Assembly (NCBI RefSeq): GCF_000772935.1
Contig: NZ_JPVR01000076.1
Span: 62,001-126,000 of the forward strand
Reading direction: 5' to 3'
DNA length: 64,000 bases
DNA from: Lysinibacillus boronitolerans JCM 21713 = 10a = NBRC 103108
GTDB lineage: Bacteria; Bacillota; Bacilli; Bacillales_A; Planococcaceae
The translations under genes and the position numbers were made by a program. The notes beneath the pieces are model-generated. The model made no database searches, had not been told where the DNA came from, and saw only the letters and a list, made by a program, of their open reading frames with translations. Positions 25,435 through 35,992 of this stretch are shown here, piece by piece (within the stretch, counting starts at the first letter, position 1; each line of letters starts with the position of its first letter).

Positions 25435-25460
25435 TTTTGCCCACTCCGTTTTATAACAAA

Positions 25461-26450
<990 letters not shown>

Positions 26451-26526
26451 TCACATTAACATGAAAAAACAAACTATGTAAGGGTTCTGAGGATACAAAA
26501 ACATAACTTTTACATAAAAAATGAAA

Positions 26527-26541
26527 AGAATGCGCTTTCAC
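26527..26541. promoter_or_regulatory. Candidate cre (CcpA) site upstream of pfkA-pyk
   Basis: The minus strand reads GTGAAAGCGCATTCT. It matches the consensus WTGNAANCGNWNNCW at 14 of 15 positions, only the first base deviating. It lies about 107 bases before the pfkA start, a position compatible with CcpA activation as in the lactococcal las operon. No strong promoter was identified to fix the distance. Confidence 0.5.
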
Positions 26542-26644
26542 ACACTCTTTCCACCTAAAAACATCCTAAATCTAACATTTTTTCAAGAAGTCTGGCGTTC
26601 ATTATGCGCTATTATCTTCTTTAATTTTTATAGCTTTTTAATAT

Positions 26645-26671
26645 GTTAAGATACAAATTTTGTCTCTTAAC
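26645..26671. repeat. Unexplained palindrome between accA and pfkA
   Basis: Outer arms GTTAAGA and TCTTAAC enclose inner arms ACAAA/TTTGT with a single mismatch and one central base. No T run follows on either strand, so it is not a typical terminator. It resembles an operator dyad, but I do not recognise the regulator. Confidence 0.5.
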
Positions 26672-26741
26672 GAGCAAATTTATTGCTTTAGATTTTTATA
26701 CACTGTAAAGGTAAAGAACAATCATCTGTTAACAAACAGAT

Positions 26742-27698
26742 TTACACTTCTGTATACTGTCCAATTTTTTTAAATTTTTCATAGCGATCTTCAACTAATT
26801 GTTCTCCATTTAAAGAATTTAATGCATGAAGTGTGTCACTAATGCATTCTTTAATAGAAAGGGCCTGTTTTGCTACATTGCGATGTGCTCCACCAATAAT
26901 CTCAGGAATAATGCCATCAATTACACCAAGTTCCTTCAAATCGGGTGCTGTGATACGCATTGCTTCCGCTGCCTGCTTAGCCAAACTACCGTCACGCCAT
27001 AAAATAGATGCTGCTCCTTCTGGCGAAATAACAGAGTAAGTCGAGTTCTCGAGCATAAAGACACGGTTTGCTACACCTAATGCTAGTGCACCACCACTTC
27101 CTCCTTCACCAATAACGATACTAATTACAGGTACAGTTAAGCCAGCCATTTCTACAAGATTTCTAGCGATTGCTTCACTTTGACCACGTTCTTCAGCAGC
27201 TTTCCCTGGGTAAGCACCTTTTGTATCAATAAAACAAATAATTGGTCGTTTGAATTTTTCAGCTTGCTTCATCAAGCGTAGTGCTTTTCGATAACCCTCT
27301 GGATGAGGCATACCAAAATTACGACGTATATTTTCCTTAGTAGACTTACCACGTTGGTGTCCAATAATTGTTACTGGTTGCCCTTCAAAAATGGCAATCC
27401 CACCAAGAATGGCTGCATCATCACCAAATGTACGATCACCATGTAATTCAATAAAATCTTCACACATTGCTTCAATATATTGAAGCGTTGTAGGTCTTTC
27501 TGGATGTCTTGCTACTTGCACACGATCCCACGGCTTCATATTGGCATAAATCGATTGCTCTAATTGTGATAAACGTGTTTCAAGCTTTTCGATTTCACCA
27601 GACATATCTACTTCTGCTTCAGCAGCAATTGTTTTTAATTCATCAATTTTCTCACGTAATTGTACGACTGGTTCTTCAAATGCTAAATTTTTAGACAT
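26742..27698 (-). CDS. accA: Acetyl-CoA carboxylase, carboxyltransferase alpha subunit
   Basis: With AccD transfers the carboxyl group from biotin to acetyl-CoA, forming malonyl-CoA for fatty acid synthesis. The N-terminal coiled segment (residues 1-55) precedes the crotonase-fold core with [37 protein letters not shown] and the oxyanion-hole glycines [12 protein letters not shown]. Length 318 is normal. The ATG overlaps the end of accD by eight bases, so the two subunits are translationally coupled. Confidence 0.97.
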   Translation of the reverse strand: MSKNLAFEEPVVQLREKIDELKTIAAEAEVDMSGEIEKLETRLSQLEQSIYANMKPWDRVQVARHPERPTTLQYIEAMCEDFIELHGDRTFGDDAAILGGIAIFEGQPVTIIGHQRGKSTKENIRRNFGMPHPEGYRKALRLMKQAEKFKRPIICFIDTKGAYPGKAAEERGQSEAIARNLVEMAGLTVPVISIVIGEGGSGGALALGVANRVFMLENSTYSVISPEGAASILWRDGSLAKQAAEAMRITAPDLKELGVIDGIIPEIIGGAHRNVAKQALSIKECISDTLHALNSLNGEQLVEDRYEKFKKIGQYTEV

Positions 27699-28548
27699 GT
27701 TGTACGCCGCCTTTCGTATGCATTTTTACAAGTAAAGAAACTTGTTTACGTAAATCCTTGCGATGGAAAATGGCATCAAGCTGACCATGCTCTAATAAAA
27801 ATTCTGCTGTTTGGAAATCACTTGGCAGTTTTTCTCGTACCGTTTCTTCAATTACCCGACGCCCTGCAAAGCCAATTAATGCCTGTGGCTCTGCAATATT
27901 TATATCACCAACAGAAGCAAAGCTTGCGGAAACTCCACCTGTTGTTGGATGTGTTAGGATAGAAATGAATAATAAGCCTTGATCACTGTGGCGTTTTAAT
28001 GCCACACTAGTTTTCGCCATTTGCATTAACGATAATACGCCCTCTTGCATACGGGCACCGCCACTAGCGGTAAAGATAATAAATGGTACACCTAGTTCTG
28101 TAGCCTTTTCTACTGCTCTTGTAATTTTTTCACCAACAACAGAGCCCATTGACCCCATACGGAAGTGCGAATCCATAATCGCTACGACAATTTCTTCACC
28201 ATCTAACGTACCAACACCTGTTAGGACAGCCTCGTTCAAGCCTGTTTTCTCTTGGTCTGCTGAAATTTTTTCAACATATGCTGGGAAATTAAGGGGATTA
28301 CTTGTTTGTAAATGATCATCCATGGATTCGAATGAACCTTCATCTAAGAAATATGCCACACGCTCTTGTGCTGTCATTTTGAAATGATGACTACATTTTG
28401 TACATACTTTATGATTTTTTTCTAATTCCTTTGTTAATTGAATGTGACGACATTCAGGACATTTTGTCATTAATCCTTCTGGAAATGCCTTTTCTTGCCC
28501 GTCCTCTTTCTTTTTTCGATTACCACTAAATAAGCTACGTATTGCCAT
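27691..28548 (-). CDS. accD: Acetyl-CoA carboxylase, carboxyltransferase beta subunit
   Basis: Partner of AccA. The N-terminal zinc ribbon has CPEC near residue 30 and CTKC near residue 49, and the crotonase-type core shows [12 protein letters not shown] and [14 protein letters not shown]. Length 285 is normal. An AAAGGGGGAG site precedes the ATG. It lies 24 bases after a gntR gene, giving a gntR-accD-accA operon; in B. subtilis the neighbour is a malic enzyme gene instead. Confidence 0.97.
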   Translation of the reverse strand: MAIRSLFSGNRKKKEDGQEKAFPEGLMTKCPECRHIQLTKELEKNHKVCTKCSHHFKMTAQERVAYFLDEGSFESMDDHLQTSNPLNFPAYVEKISADQEKTGLNEAVLTGVGTLDGEEIVVAIMDSHFRMGSMGSVVGEKITRAVEKATELGVPFIIFTASGGARMQEGVLSLMQMAKTSVALKRHSDQGLLFISILTHPTTGGVSASFASVGDINIAEPQALIGFAGRRVIEETVREKLPSDFQTAEFLLEHGQLDAIFHRKDLRKQVSLLVKMHTKGGVQHV

Positions 28549-28572
28549 GTTCGACTCCCCCTTTGTTGTTGT

Positions 28573-29214
28573 TTAAATGCTCTGTACAGTACTCATCCAC
28601 TGCTCATAAGCTTTTAATGCTTCTTTTTCGTAACCAAGCTGCATCGATTTCAACATCGTTTGAATGATTAATTTTTCATCTTCTGTTGAGTTTCGATTTA
28701 AACGGTCGCCATCATAAGCTGCTAATTGAAACCAGATTTTTAACGAAAGACGATTACCTGTCGTAATTAATAGTTCTCGTAAAATATCTCGACAATTAAT
28801 TGTACCTTCTATCTCTAGTTTCACAAAAAAACTATCCCACACAGGCAGTGTGCGAAGAGTCTCTGTACAACTTATTACGCGAATTGCTTCCATTTCATGA
28901 ATTTGTCGCGTCAATTCGACATCTTTTTTTGATTTTTCATCTTCTAATATAAACATCGACAGTATTTCTACGAGCTGATGCTTATGTGTGGACGCAAGAA
29001 AAGTACCACCACCATGTCTCGTTTCAATAAGTCCTAGCAACTCTAAGCTTCGCAAAGCCTCTCTCACAGAGGATCGCCCGACACCTAGACGCTCTGATAG
29101 AACTCGTTCTGAAGGTAGTTTCTCACCTGCTTGAATTTTTTCCATTTTAATGAGTTGACGTAGTTGTTGGACGATTTCTAAAAACACTTTTTTTTGTTCG
29201 GTTTTTTTATCCAT
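28573..29214 (-). CDS. GntR-family (FadR-type) regulator upstream of accDA
   Basis: A 213-residue regulator. The N-terminal winged helix-turn-helix (about residues 8-70) carries LPSERVLSERLGVGRSSVREALRSLE split over 35-60, the classic FadR/GntR signature, then ETRHGGGTFLA. The C-terminal half is helical and may bind an effector; no metal triad was identified. The ATG at 29214 (MDKKTEQKKVFLE) is favoured over an upstream TTG because AAGGGGAG lies within the longer reading. A perfect 23-base palindrome sits just before the gene, so autorepression and control of accDA are likely. Confidence 0.85.
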   Translation of the reverse strand: MDKKTEQKKVFLEIVQQLRQLIKMEKIQAGEKLPSERVLSERLGVGRSSVREALRSLELLGLIETRHGGGTFLASTHKHQLVEILSMFILEDEKSKKDVELTRQIHEMEAIRVISCTETLRTLPVWDSFFVKLEIEGTINCRDILRELLITTGNRLSLKIWFQLAAYDGDRLNRNSTEDEKLIIQTMLKSMQLGYEKEALKAYEQWMSTVQSI

Positions 29215-29234
29215 ACGACTAACTCCCCTTATCA

Positions 29235-29257
29235 AAAAAGTGGTCTGACCACTTTTT
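29235..29257. promoter_or_regulatory. Perfect palindromic operator before gntR-accD-accA
   Basis: Arms AAAAAGTGGTC and GACCACTTTTT flank a single central base. The core TGGTCTGACCA fits the FadR subfamily pattern TGGTNNNACCA. It sits 21 bases ahead of the gntR ATG and just downstream of a weak promoter (TTGAAC at 29291-29286, TAGAGT at 29270-29265, 15-base spacer), so binding would cover the transcription start. Confidence 0.7.
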
Positions 29258-29302
29258 AACGTTGACTCTAGCTTACAAAATAACTGTTCAAAAGTAAAGA
29301 AA

Positions 29303-29328
29303 AAACTGCATAAAATTTAATGCAGTTT
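29303..29328 (-). terminator. Terminator of dnaE
   Basis: Perfect arms AAACTGCAT and ATGCAGTTT with an 8-base loop followed by TTTTTTCTTT on the minus strand, 18 bases after the dnaE stop. Confidence 0.88.
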
Positions 29329-29346
29329 CTAAATTCTTGTTTTATT

Positions 29347-32300
29347 TTATATCTTTTTCGTCGTTTGCGCATGTTTTACTTTGATTTGTGGCTTGCCAAA
29401 ACGTCTTTCTAAAACACCATCAATCAACAGCATTTCCTCCTCTAACAGCAGGTCTTGGACCAATTGAAAAGTTTGTGGAAAAAATGTAATAGAAACCGTA
29501 CCAAACTCATCCTGTATCTGAACGAAGGCCATTTGCTCACCTTTTTTTGTACGGATTTTCTTCACTTCTTCAATCAGACCAAGCATTTTTATGGAGGAGC
29601 CATCACGCTTCTGCTTTAACTCTCGGCAAGTACAATTGATATCCGCCCAGTATAGTCTTTCCTGCGCGACTGGATGGGTAGAAATATAAAAGCCCAAGCT
29701 CTCTTTTTCATGCATCAATTTTTCCTTCTCGGACATTGCTTCTGCCTGCATATATTTTGGCTTCCCAAAACTAAATGCCATTGCTGATGCCAAATCGATA
29801 TCTTCAGTAGGCCTTAAAAGTTCCGCGTGTTTCAAAGCTGCATCTACTGTCATGATAAGGACTGCTCTATCTTTTTCTAGATAATCAAGCGCTCCAGCAT
29901 ATATCAATGATTCCAACACTTTTGGCTTAAAATGCTGCGCACTTAAGGCAACAGCCAGATCAAATAGGTTATTTAATACTTCTGGATTTGTTTGACGGAG
30001 TCCATGCATTTTTTCTATAAATGTATGAGGCACACCCTTAATTCCTGATAAGCTGTAGCGAATGCCTTCATTTTCTACAGTAAAATACTTCGTACTATTT
30101 TTTAAAGAAGGTGGATAAAATGGGATGCCCTTATCTTTTGCCTCATGGACAAGTTGTTGAATCTTTTCTATATTTCCCGTTGCATTCGATAATAACGCTG
30201 CATAAAAACTTTGAGGGAAATGCGCCTTTAAATAAGCCATTTGATAGGAAATAACACTATAGGCCACAGCATGACTTTTAGGGAAACCATAATCCGCAAA
30301 GCGTACGATCAATTCGTAGACCTCTTCAGCTACACGCTGGTCAAAGCCTTGACGTAGCGCCCCCTGAACAAATGCAGTACGTTGCTCCTCTAAAACTTGT
30401 CGATTTTTTTTACTCACTGCACGGCGAAGTAAATCTGCCTGTCCCATAGTAAAGCCAGCCAGTACTGATGCAATTTTTATAATTTGTTCTTGATAAACGA
30501 TCACACCATAGGTCTCTTGTAAAATAGGCTCTAGCACTGGATGTGGCATCGATACCATTTCTCTGCCGGCTTTCCGTTTTGCATAGACAGGAATAAAATC
30601 CATTGGACCTGGACGATAAAGCGCATTTACAGCAACAATATCTAAAAAGCTCGTAGGACCGATATCACGTAAGGCTTGCTTCATACCGTCTGATTCTAAT
30701 TGAAAGATCCCCAACGTATCCCCTCTTTGTAATAGCTGAAACGTCTTGTCATCATGCATAGGGATTCGTTCAAATTCTATCCAAGGGCCACCGGCTTTAT
30801 AAATTGACCAACGTATTTGCTCTAAAATAGTGAGATTGCGCAAGCCTAAAAAATCCATTTTGACAAGACCACACGCTTCAATATCTCCCATTGGCCATTG
30901 CGTACTATAAATACCATCATGCCCTTCTTCAATCGGTACAGTATTCACTAAAGGCGATGGAGCGATGACAATACCAGCTGCATGTGTAGACGAATTTCTT
31001 GGTAGCCCCTCCAATTTTAACGCCACCTCGTACCAACGCATATGCTTATCATTCTCCGCTAGCCAGCCTTGAAAGACCTGTGACTCAGCTACAGCTCTTT
31101 GTAATGTAATTCCTGGCTTATTTGGAATCATCTTCGAAATTTTTTCTAGCATCTCCGCATCAAAGCCAAATACCCGCGCAACATCTCTGGCTACTGCTTT
31201 TGCAGACAATGTTCCAAATGTAATAATTTGTGCGACATTTGCTTTACCATATTTTTGGGCAACATACTGTATGACTTGATGTCTTTTACTATCAACAAAA
31301 TCGATATCAATATCAGGTAAGGTGATTCTTTCAGGATTTAAAAAGCGTTCGAATAATAAACCATAGGCAAGTGGATCTACTTGTGTAATCGAAAGACTAT
31401 ATGCCACAAGGGAACCTGCTGAGGAACCACGTCCTGGTCCCGTCAAAATTCGATTTTCTTTAGCATAACGCATGAAATCCGCCACAACTAAAAAATAGTC
31501 CGCAAAGCCCATAGAGCAAATAATTTCAAGCTCATATTGTAGTCGTTCATGATAAGCAACAGGTATTGCCAGTTGCTTAAATCGCTCTTCTAATCCAGTA
31601 AATGCTTCTTTAGCAAGCAAGCGTTCTGCCGTTTCCCCTTCAGGTACAGGAAATTTAGGCATTTGAACAGGCATTTTTGGTATATCAGCTCTACAGCAAG
31701 CGAGCATTTTCGTACTGGCATCAAGCCAATCTGGACGATCAGCAAACCAATGTTGCCATTCGTATGCTGTTGGGGCAAAATAGCCCTGTACATCAGCTGT
31801 TTGCATAGTAGTACCAAGCTTTTCTCCTGTATCAATTGCTCTTGCTACTTCATAAGCAAAATGATCTTCTGGACGCAAAAAATAGCAGCTTTGAGAGGCT
31901 ACAAGTGTAATGGCCTGTTCTTCACACCAGAAAACGATATTTTCTTCCTGTTCAGCCTTTATCCCTCCAGGTCTAGCAATCCCCATATAGAAATGATGGT
32001 TAAATAGCTGGACCAAAGCAGAAACCATTGCCTGCCAGTCATCTAGATCTGCTAAATCGTCTGAAGAAAGTAGAGCTATACAGCCTGCTGAATACCCCTC
32101 AAGCCACTTCCAAGGCAGCACATCATCTTGTCTAATTGAAATCGCACTACTAATCTTTAATAAATGTTGATAGCCTTCCTGTGTCTGCGCATATAGGACG
32201 AGGGGAAGCGTTTTGTCACGCCATTGAACGTTAACCGAAAGCCCAATGACCGCATGGATATTTGCTTGCTGCAATGCTTTACAAAAAGGCAAAAGCCCGT

Positions 32301-32430
32301 ACAATTTCGTATTAACGATTGCACAGGCTTGTGTCTTTTGTTCTTGTAAAAAAGGAATCAATTGCTCAAGCCGAATTGTGCTTTTCAATAAATCCGCGCT
32401 CGTATGCATCTTTGTATATACATGTGTCAA
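29347..32430 (-). CDS. dnaE: DNA polymerase III alpha subunit DnaE (short form)
   Basis: Error-prone replicative polymerase that, with PolC, extends primers on the lagging strand. Catalytic aspartates are in PDIDIDFVDSKR near residue 370; GPGRGSSAGSLVAY, DFLGLRNLTILE and VYQEQIIKIA are present, and an OB fold ends the protein (IKMLGLIEEVKKIRTKKGEQ). At 1027 residues it is about 90 shorter than B. subtilis DnaE. The N-terminal PHP domain has lost the usual TDH-type ligand segment (IVNTKLYG here). The start is TTG at 32430, preceded by AAGGAAGGGA. Confidence 0.95.
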   Translation of the reverse strand: MTHVYTKMHTSADLLKSTIRLEQLIPFLQEQKTQACAIVNTKLYGLLPFCKALQQANIHAVIGLSVNVQWRDKTLPLVLYAQTQEGYQHLLKISSAISIRQDDVLPWKWLEGYSAGCIALLSSDDLADLDDWQAMVSALVQLFNHHFYMGIARPGGIKAEQEENIVFWCEEQAITLVASQSCYFLRPEDHFAYEVARAIDTGEKLGTTMQTADVQGYFAPTAYEWQHWFADRPDWLDASTKMLACCRADIPKMPVQMPKFPVPEGETAERLLAKEAFTGLEERFKQLAIPVAYHERLQYELEIICSMGFADYFLVVADFMRYAKENRILTGPGRGSSAGSLVAYSLSITQVDPLAYGLLFERFLNPERITLPDIDIDFVDSKRHQVIQYVAQKYGKANVAQIITFGTLSAKAVARDVARVFGFDAEMLEKISKMIPNKPGITLQRAVAESQVFQGWLAENDKHMRWYEVALKLEGLPRNSSTHAAGIVIAPSPLVNTVPIEEGHDGIYSTQWPMGDIEACGLVKMDFLGLRNLTILEQIRWSIYKAGGPWIEFERIPMHDDKTFQLLQRGDTLGIFQLESDGMKQALRDIGPTSFLDIVAVNALYRPGPMDFIPVYAKRKAGREMVSMPHPVLEPILQETYGVIVYQEQIIKIASVLAGFTMGQADLLRRAVSKKNRQVLEEQRTAFVQGALRQGFDQRVAEEVYELIVRFADYGFPKSHAVAYSVISYQMAYLKAHFPQSFYAALLSNATGNIEKIQQLVHEAKDKGIPFYPPSLKNSTKYFTVENEGIRYSLSGIKGVPHTFIEKMHGLRQTNPEVLNNLFDLAVALSAQHFKPKVLESLIYAGALDYLEKDRAVLIMTVDAALKHAELLRPTEDIDLASAMAFSFGKPKYMQAEAMSEKEKLMHEKESLGFYISTHPVAQERLYWADINCTCRELKQKRDGSSIKMLGLIEEVKKIRTKKGEQMAFVQIQDEFGTVSITFFPQTFQLVQDLLLEEEMLLIDGVLERRFGKPQIKVKHAQTTKKI

Positions 32431-32452
32431 ATGAATCCCTTCCTTTTCTTTG

Positions 32453-33397
32453 TTAATGATACGCTTTACAAATCTCTTTTAATCTTGCAATAACGAGGTC
32501 TGCTTCTTCCCATGAATAGGCAGTAGCACCAGAAGCAAGCGGATGTCCGCCACCATTAAATTCTTTCGCTAAAGTATTGATAACGGGCCCCTTTGAACGT
32601 AAACGTACACGGATTTGATCCCCTTCTTCAATGAAAACAACCCACGAGCATATATCTTTCACACTGCCAAGGCAGCCTACTAATAAAGAGGCCTCAGATG
32701 GCACAGTATCATGCTCTGCTAGTAATTCCTTTGTTAGCTTCACATAGGCAGCTCCATGCTCATCCATTGTAAAGTTTTGATAAATATAGCCTTGTAAATT
32801 AAGTAACTTTTGCTCCATTTCGTACATACCATCAAATAGTTGATTTCGATCAAAATCATATGTAATCAGGTCCGCAGCAACTTTAAATGTTTTAGCTGTT
32901 GTACTCGGGAATTGGAATCTACCTGTATCGCCTACTATTCCTGCAAATAATAAGCGTGCAGCAGCATCTGAAAGCTTCCAGTTTGCTACTTCCTTGCCTT
33001 CTTCATATAATTCATAGATCATTTCACTACAAGAGCTTGCTGTTGTATCCACCCATAAAAGATCACCATAAGCATCATCATTTGGATGATGATCAATTTT
33101 TATCACCATTTTCCCTTTTGTGTAGCGTTGGTCGTCAACGCGTTCTGTATTAGCAGTGTCTGTGACAATGACTAATGCATTGTCATACACTTCATCCGCT
33201 ATTTCATCAGGCTGCGCCATAAAAGATAAAGAGGCATCATGTTCCCCTACAGCAAAAACCTTTTTCTCAGGATAATTGGCTAAAATAATCTCTTTTAAAC
33301 CTTGCTGTGAGCCATAAGCATCAGGATCTGGACGTACATGACGATGAATAATGATGGTTTCATTGGCCTCAATTGTGTCGATGATTTGTCTTTTCAC
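32453..33397 (-). CDS. nrnA: Oligoribonuclease NrnA / pAp phosphatase (DHH family)
   Basis: Degrades nano-RNA and dephosphorylates pAp. DHH family: HRHVRPDPDAYGSQ near residue 20, VTDTANTERVDD, the DHHPNDDAYG motif and the DHHA1 motif FNGGGHPLASGA near the C-terminus. The GTG at 33397 gives 314 residues (MKRQIIDTIEAN), matching B. subtilis YtqI (313), with GGGGGAAAT before it. The ATG further upstream adds 13 unsupported residues. Divergent from ytpI. Confidence 0.94.
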   Translation of the reverse strand: MKRQIIDTIEANETIIIHRHVRPDPDAYGSQQGLKEIILANYPEKKVFAVGEHDASLSFMAQPDEIADEVYDNALVIVTDTANTERVDDQRYTKGKMVIKIDHHPNDDAYGDLLWVDTTASSCSEMIYELYEEGKEVANWKLSDAAARLLFAGIVGDTGRFQFPSTTAKTFKVAADLITYDFDRNQLFDGMYEMEQKLLNLQGYIYQNFTMDEHGAAYVKLTKELLAEHDTVPSEASLLVGCLGSVKDICSWVVFIEEGDQIRVRLRSKGPVINTLAKEFNGGGHPLASGATAYSWEEADLVIARLKEICKAYH

Positions 33398-33487
33398 AAT
33401 AATTTCCCCCAAAATGATAGTAAGAACCGTTAGCATTTTTACATAATTATCGTTACAATAATGTCTAGTTATGCTAGGAGGTTTACT

Positions 33488-33793
33488 ATGCTCAATTTAA
33501 TATTTGTGTTTGCGATAATCATATCTTTTGTTTTTTATTTTTATTTTAAAACAAAACAGTTCCGTTCTCCATTACCAATTGCCAAAAATTGGTATAAAAG
33601 CAAGGCGAACATCGGCTTAGGTTCCTTAATTTTGTCATTTGCTTTAAATCAAGCTTATTTATTCCCGGGCTTATTTACATTTATTATTGTAGCAATTCTT
33701 GTCGCGCTCGGCATCTTAGTTATTGTAGAAAATATAAAAAAAGCACGCCATTATGGACAATTTGTTGAGGAAGAATTCCGCATTAATCAATAA
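33488..33793 (+). CDS. ytpI: YtpI family membrane protein
   Basis: A 101-residue protein with three hydrophobic segments (about 2-18, 40-60 and 62-82) and the YtpI-type sequence SKANIGLGSLILSFALNQ. Function unknown; conserved in bacilli between nrnA and ytoI, as here. The ATG at 33488 follows TAGGAGG; earlier in-frame codons have no ribosome-binding site. Convergent with ytoI, sharing a terminator. Confidence 0.88.
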   Translation: MLNLIFVFAIIISFVFYFYFKTKQFRSPLPIAKNWYKSKANIGLGSLILSFALNQAYLFPGLFTFIIVAILVALGILVIVENIKKARHYGQFVEEEFRINQ

Positions 33794-33803
33794 TATATGT
33801 AAC

Positions 33804-33842
33804 AAAGGGATGACCAAGCAATTGCGCTAGGCCATCCCTTTT
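33804..33842. terminator. Bidirectional terminator between ytpI and ytoI
   Basis: Stem AAAGGGATG/CATCCCTTTT closing a GC-containing loop with T-rich flanks on both strands; serves both convergent genes. Confidence 0.85.
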
Positions 33843-33848
33843 CAATAC

Positions 33849-35156
33849 TTAACGTTCTAATAGTTGGAACATCATCATTGCCTTACCAACAAGTATTTGT
33901 TGATTATACACTTCAAAATCCATTTTCACAAACTTACGACTCATGTCTAAAATCCGAGGCTTAACAGTAAGCGTACTTTCCATTTGAACTGGTTTAATAA
34001 AGTAAATAGTCATATTCTCCGCCACTGCATCTCCACGTTTTCGACGCTTTAATGCAAATGAGCCGACCTCAGCTAGCAAAGTTGTAAAAGCTCCGTATGA
34101 AATTGCCCCATATTGATTGGTCATTTGTGGTGTGACTTTAAATTCAACAATGAGTTCTTCATCGCCTAGTACTTTCATTTCATTTTTCACTAAATCATCA
34201 ATCGTTTCACCATGCTGTGGCTGTCTTTGTGCTAATTGCAACGCCTTCAGTACATCTTGACGGCTAATAACACCCTGTAAAATATTATCATCATCCACAA
34301 TTGGTAAGAGATCAATCCCCTCCCAAATCATTCGATGCCCTGCAGAAGCGACACTCATTTTCATGGAGCCTGCAATCGGATTTTTCGTCATTACTTTTTC
34401 AATAAGCTCATTTTCTTCACGACCAATGACGTCTTTTACAGTGATCATACCGACCAGTTTATTTTGATGCGTGACAACAGGAAATGCACCATGTGTCGTA
34501 CGTTCATTCAACTTGTGGAAATGATGAATTGTTTCATCATTTTTTAATGCTGCAGTGTCAGTCATTGGAACATAGATGTCTTCAATAAATAGAATATCTT
34601 TTTTGATTAATTGGTCATAGATTGCCCGGTTAATCATCGTTGCTACTGTAAACGTATCGTAGCTTGTTGAAATGATTGGTAAATCTAATGAATCTGCAAG
34701 CAACTTATTATCTTCCGTCGTATCAAAACCGCCAGTGATTAAAACAGCTGCACCCGCGCGAAGGGCATTTTCGTGCGCTTTAATACGGTTACCAACAATT
34801 AATAAGCTACCTGCATCTGTGTAGCGCATCATGTCCTCTAATTGCATAGCACCGATAACAAACTTTGTTAGTGTTTTATGTAGACCTGATTTTCCACCTA
34901 AAACTTGGCCATCTACAATATTGACAATTTCTGCAAAAGTTAAGCGCTCAATATTTTCTTTCTTTTTTTTCTCAATACGAATTGTTCCAACACGTTCAAT
35001 AGAACTTACTAAGCGACGATTTTCAGCTTCCTTTATGGCACGATAAGCCGTCCCTTCACTCACTTGCATTTCCTTTGCTATTTGACGTACTGAAATTTTA
35101 TCGCCCACGGGTAGTGATTCGATGTATTGTAAAATTTTCTCATGTTTTGTAGACAA
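33849..35156 (-). CDS. ytoI: YtoI: HTH, DRTGG, CBS pair and hot-dog regulator-like protein
   Basis: A 435-residue multidomain protein. Order: N-terminal winged helix (1-65, VRQIAKEMQVSEGTAYRAIKEAE), DRTGG domain (about 70-185), two CBS domains (about 195-315, THGAFPVVTHQNKLVGMITVK spread over the first), and a C-terminal thioesterase-like hot-dog domain (about 325-435, NQYGAISYGAFTTLLAEVG). It probably senses an adenine nucleotide through CBS and possibly an acyl-CoA. Targets are unknown in any organism I can recall. Length matches B. subtilis YtoI. Confidence 0.9.
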   Translation of the reverse strand: MSTKHEKILQYIESLPVGDKISVRQIAKEMQVSEGTAYRAIKEAENRRLVSSIERVGTIRIEKKKKENIERLTFAEIVNIVDGQVLGGKSGLHKTLTKFVIGAMQLEDMMRYTDAGSLLIVGNRIKAHENALRAGAAVLITGGFDTTEDNKLLADSLDLPIISTSYDTFTVATMINRAIYDQLIKKDILFIEDIYVPMTDTAALKNDETIHHFHKLNERTTHGAFPVVTHQNKLVGMITVKDVIGREENELIEKVMTKNPIAGSMKMSVASAGHRMIWEGIDLLPIVDDDNILQGVISRQDVLKALQLAQRQPQHGETIDDLVKNEMKVLGDEELIVEFKVTPQMTNQYGAISYGAFTTLLAEVGSFALKRRKRGDAVAENMTIYFIKPVQMESTLTVKPRILDMSRKFVKMDFEVYNQQILVGKAMMMFQLLER

Positions 35157-35308
35157 AATATCACCTATTTCCTAAGCTTCAATTCTGCTCTTAGTGTACC
35201 ATATTTTTTAAGAAAATATTTAATATAAAGTGATGAAATTGTTTAACTTTCCCCATCATTTCAACTACCAGCGTGGTGTCAATTCATATAGTACAGCATT
35301 ACCAACGA

Positions 35309-35992
35309 TTAGAAACAGTTTACTTTTTCTCCAGCTTTCAAAATTTGAACTTCTGTATTTTGCACTAAATCTGCAAAAATTTGTGGATCTTGCTCGATTG
35401 GTGGGAATGTATTGTAATGAATCGGTACAACAATTTTCGGCTTTAAAAACGAAACTGCGCAGGCTGCATCCTCTGGCCCCATTGTAAAGTTATCACCAAT
35501 AGGTAAGAATGCAATATCGATCGGATGGCGTTCACCAATGAGTTTCATATCACCAAACAGAGCCGTATCGCCTGCATGATAAATCGTTAATCCTTCAATA
35601 AATAATAAAATTCCAGCAGGCATGCCCATATAAATTATTTCGTTATTTTCTGTTACATAAGAAGATCCATGAAAGGCTTGTGTAAACTTTACTTTACCGA
35701 AATCAAATTCCTTCGCTCCACCTATATGCATTGGGTGTGTTTTTACACCTTGCCAAGAAATCCAATTAGCCAGTTCATTTGGCGCAATGACTAACGCATC
35801 TTTTTTCTTCGCTAATTCTACTGTATCTCCAACATGATCATTATGTCCATGTGTAAGTAAAATAATATCTGGTGCTTCGTCAGCCACTTTTAAGTCTGTT
35901 TGCCCATTGCCATTAATAAAAGGGTCAATTAATATCGTTTTTCCATTTGTTTGAATTTTGACAACTGAATGCCCGTGATAACTTATTTTCAT
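35309..35992 (-). CDS. ytkL: UPF0173 metal-dependent hydrolase YtkL
   Basis: A 227-residue metallo-beta-lactamase-fold protein. The zinc motif HGHNDHVGD is at about residues 49-57, [10 protein letters not shown] near 144-153, and the [12 protein letters not shown] ending is the family signature. Substrate unknown. It appears to be transcribed alone. The length equals that of B. subtilis YtkL. Confidence 0.93.
   Translation of the reverse strand: MKISYHGHSVVKIQTNGKTILIDPFINGNGQTDLKVADEAPDIILLTHGHNDHVGDTVELAKKKDALVIAPNELANWISWQGVKTHPMHIGGAKEFDFGKVKFTQAFHGSSYVTENNEIIYMGMPAGILLFIEGLTIYHAGDTALFGDMKLIGERHPIDIAFLPIGDNFTMGPEDAACAVSFLKPKIVVPIHYNTFPPIEQDPQIFADLVQNTEVQILKAGEKVNCF

Noticed and set aside
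26724-26741. 7-bp hairpin ATCTGTT/AACAGAT directly after accA
   Set aside because: Too short and without a following T run to be called a terminator with confidence.
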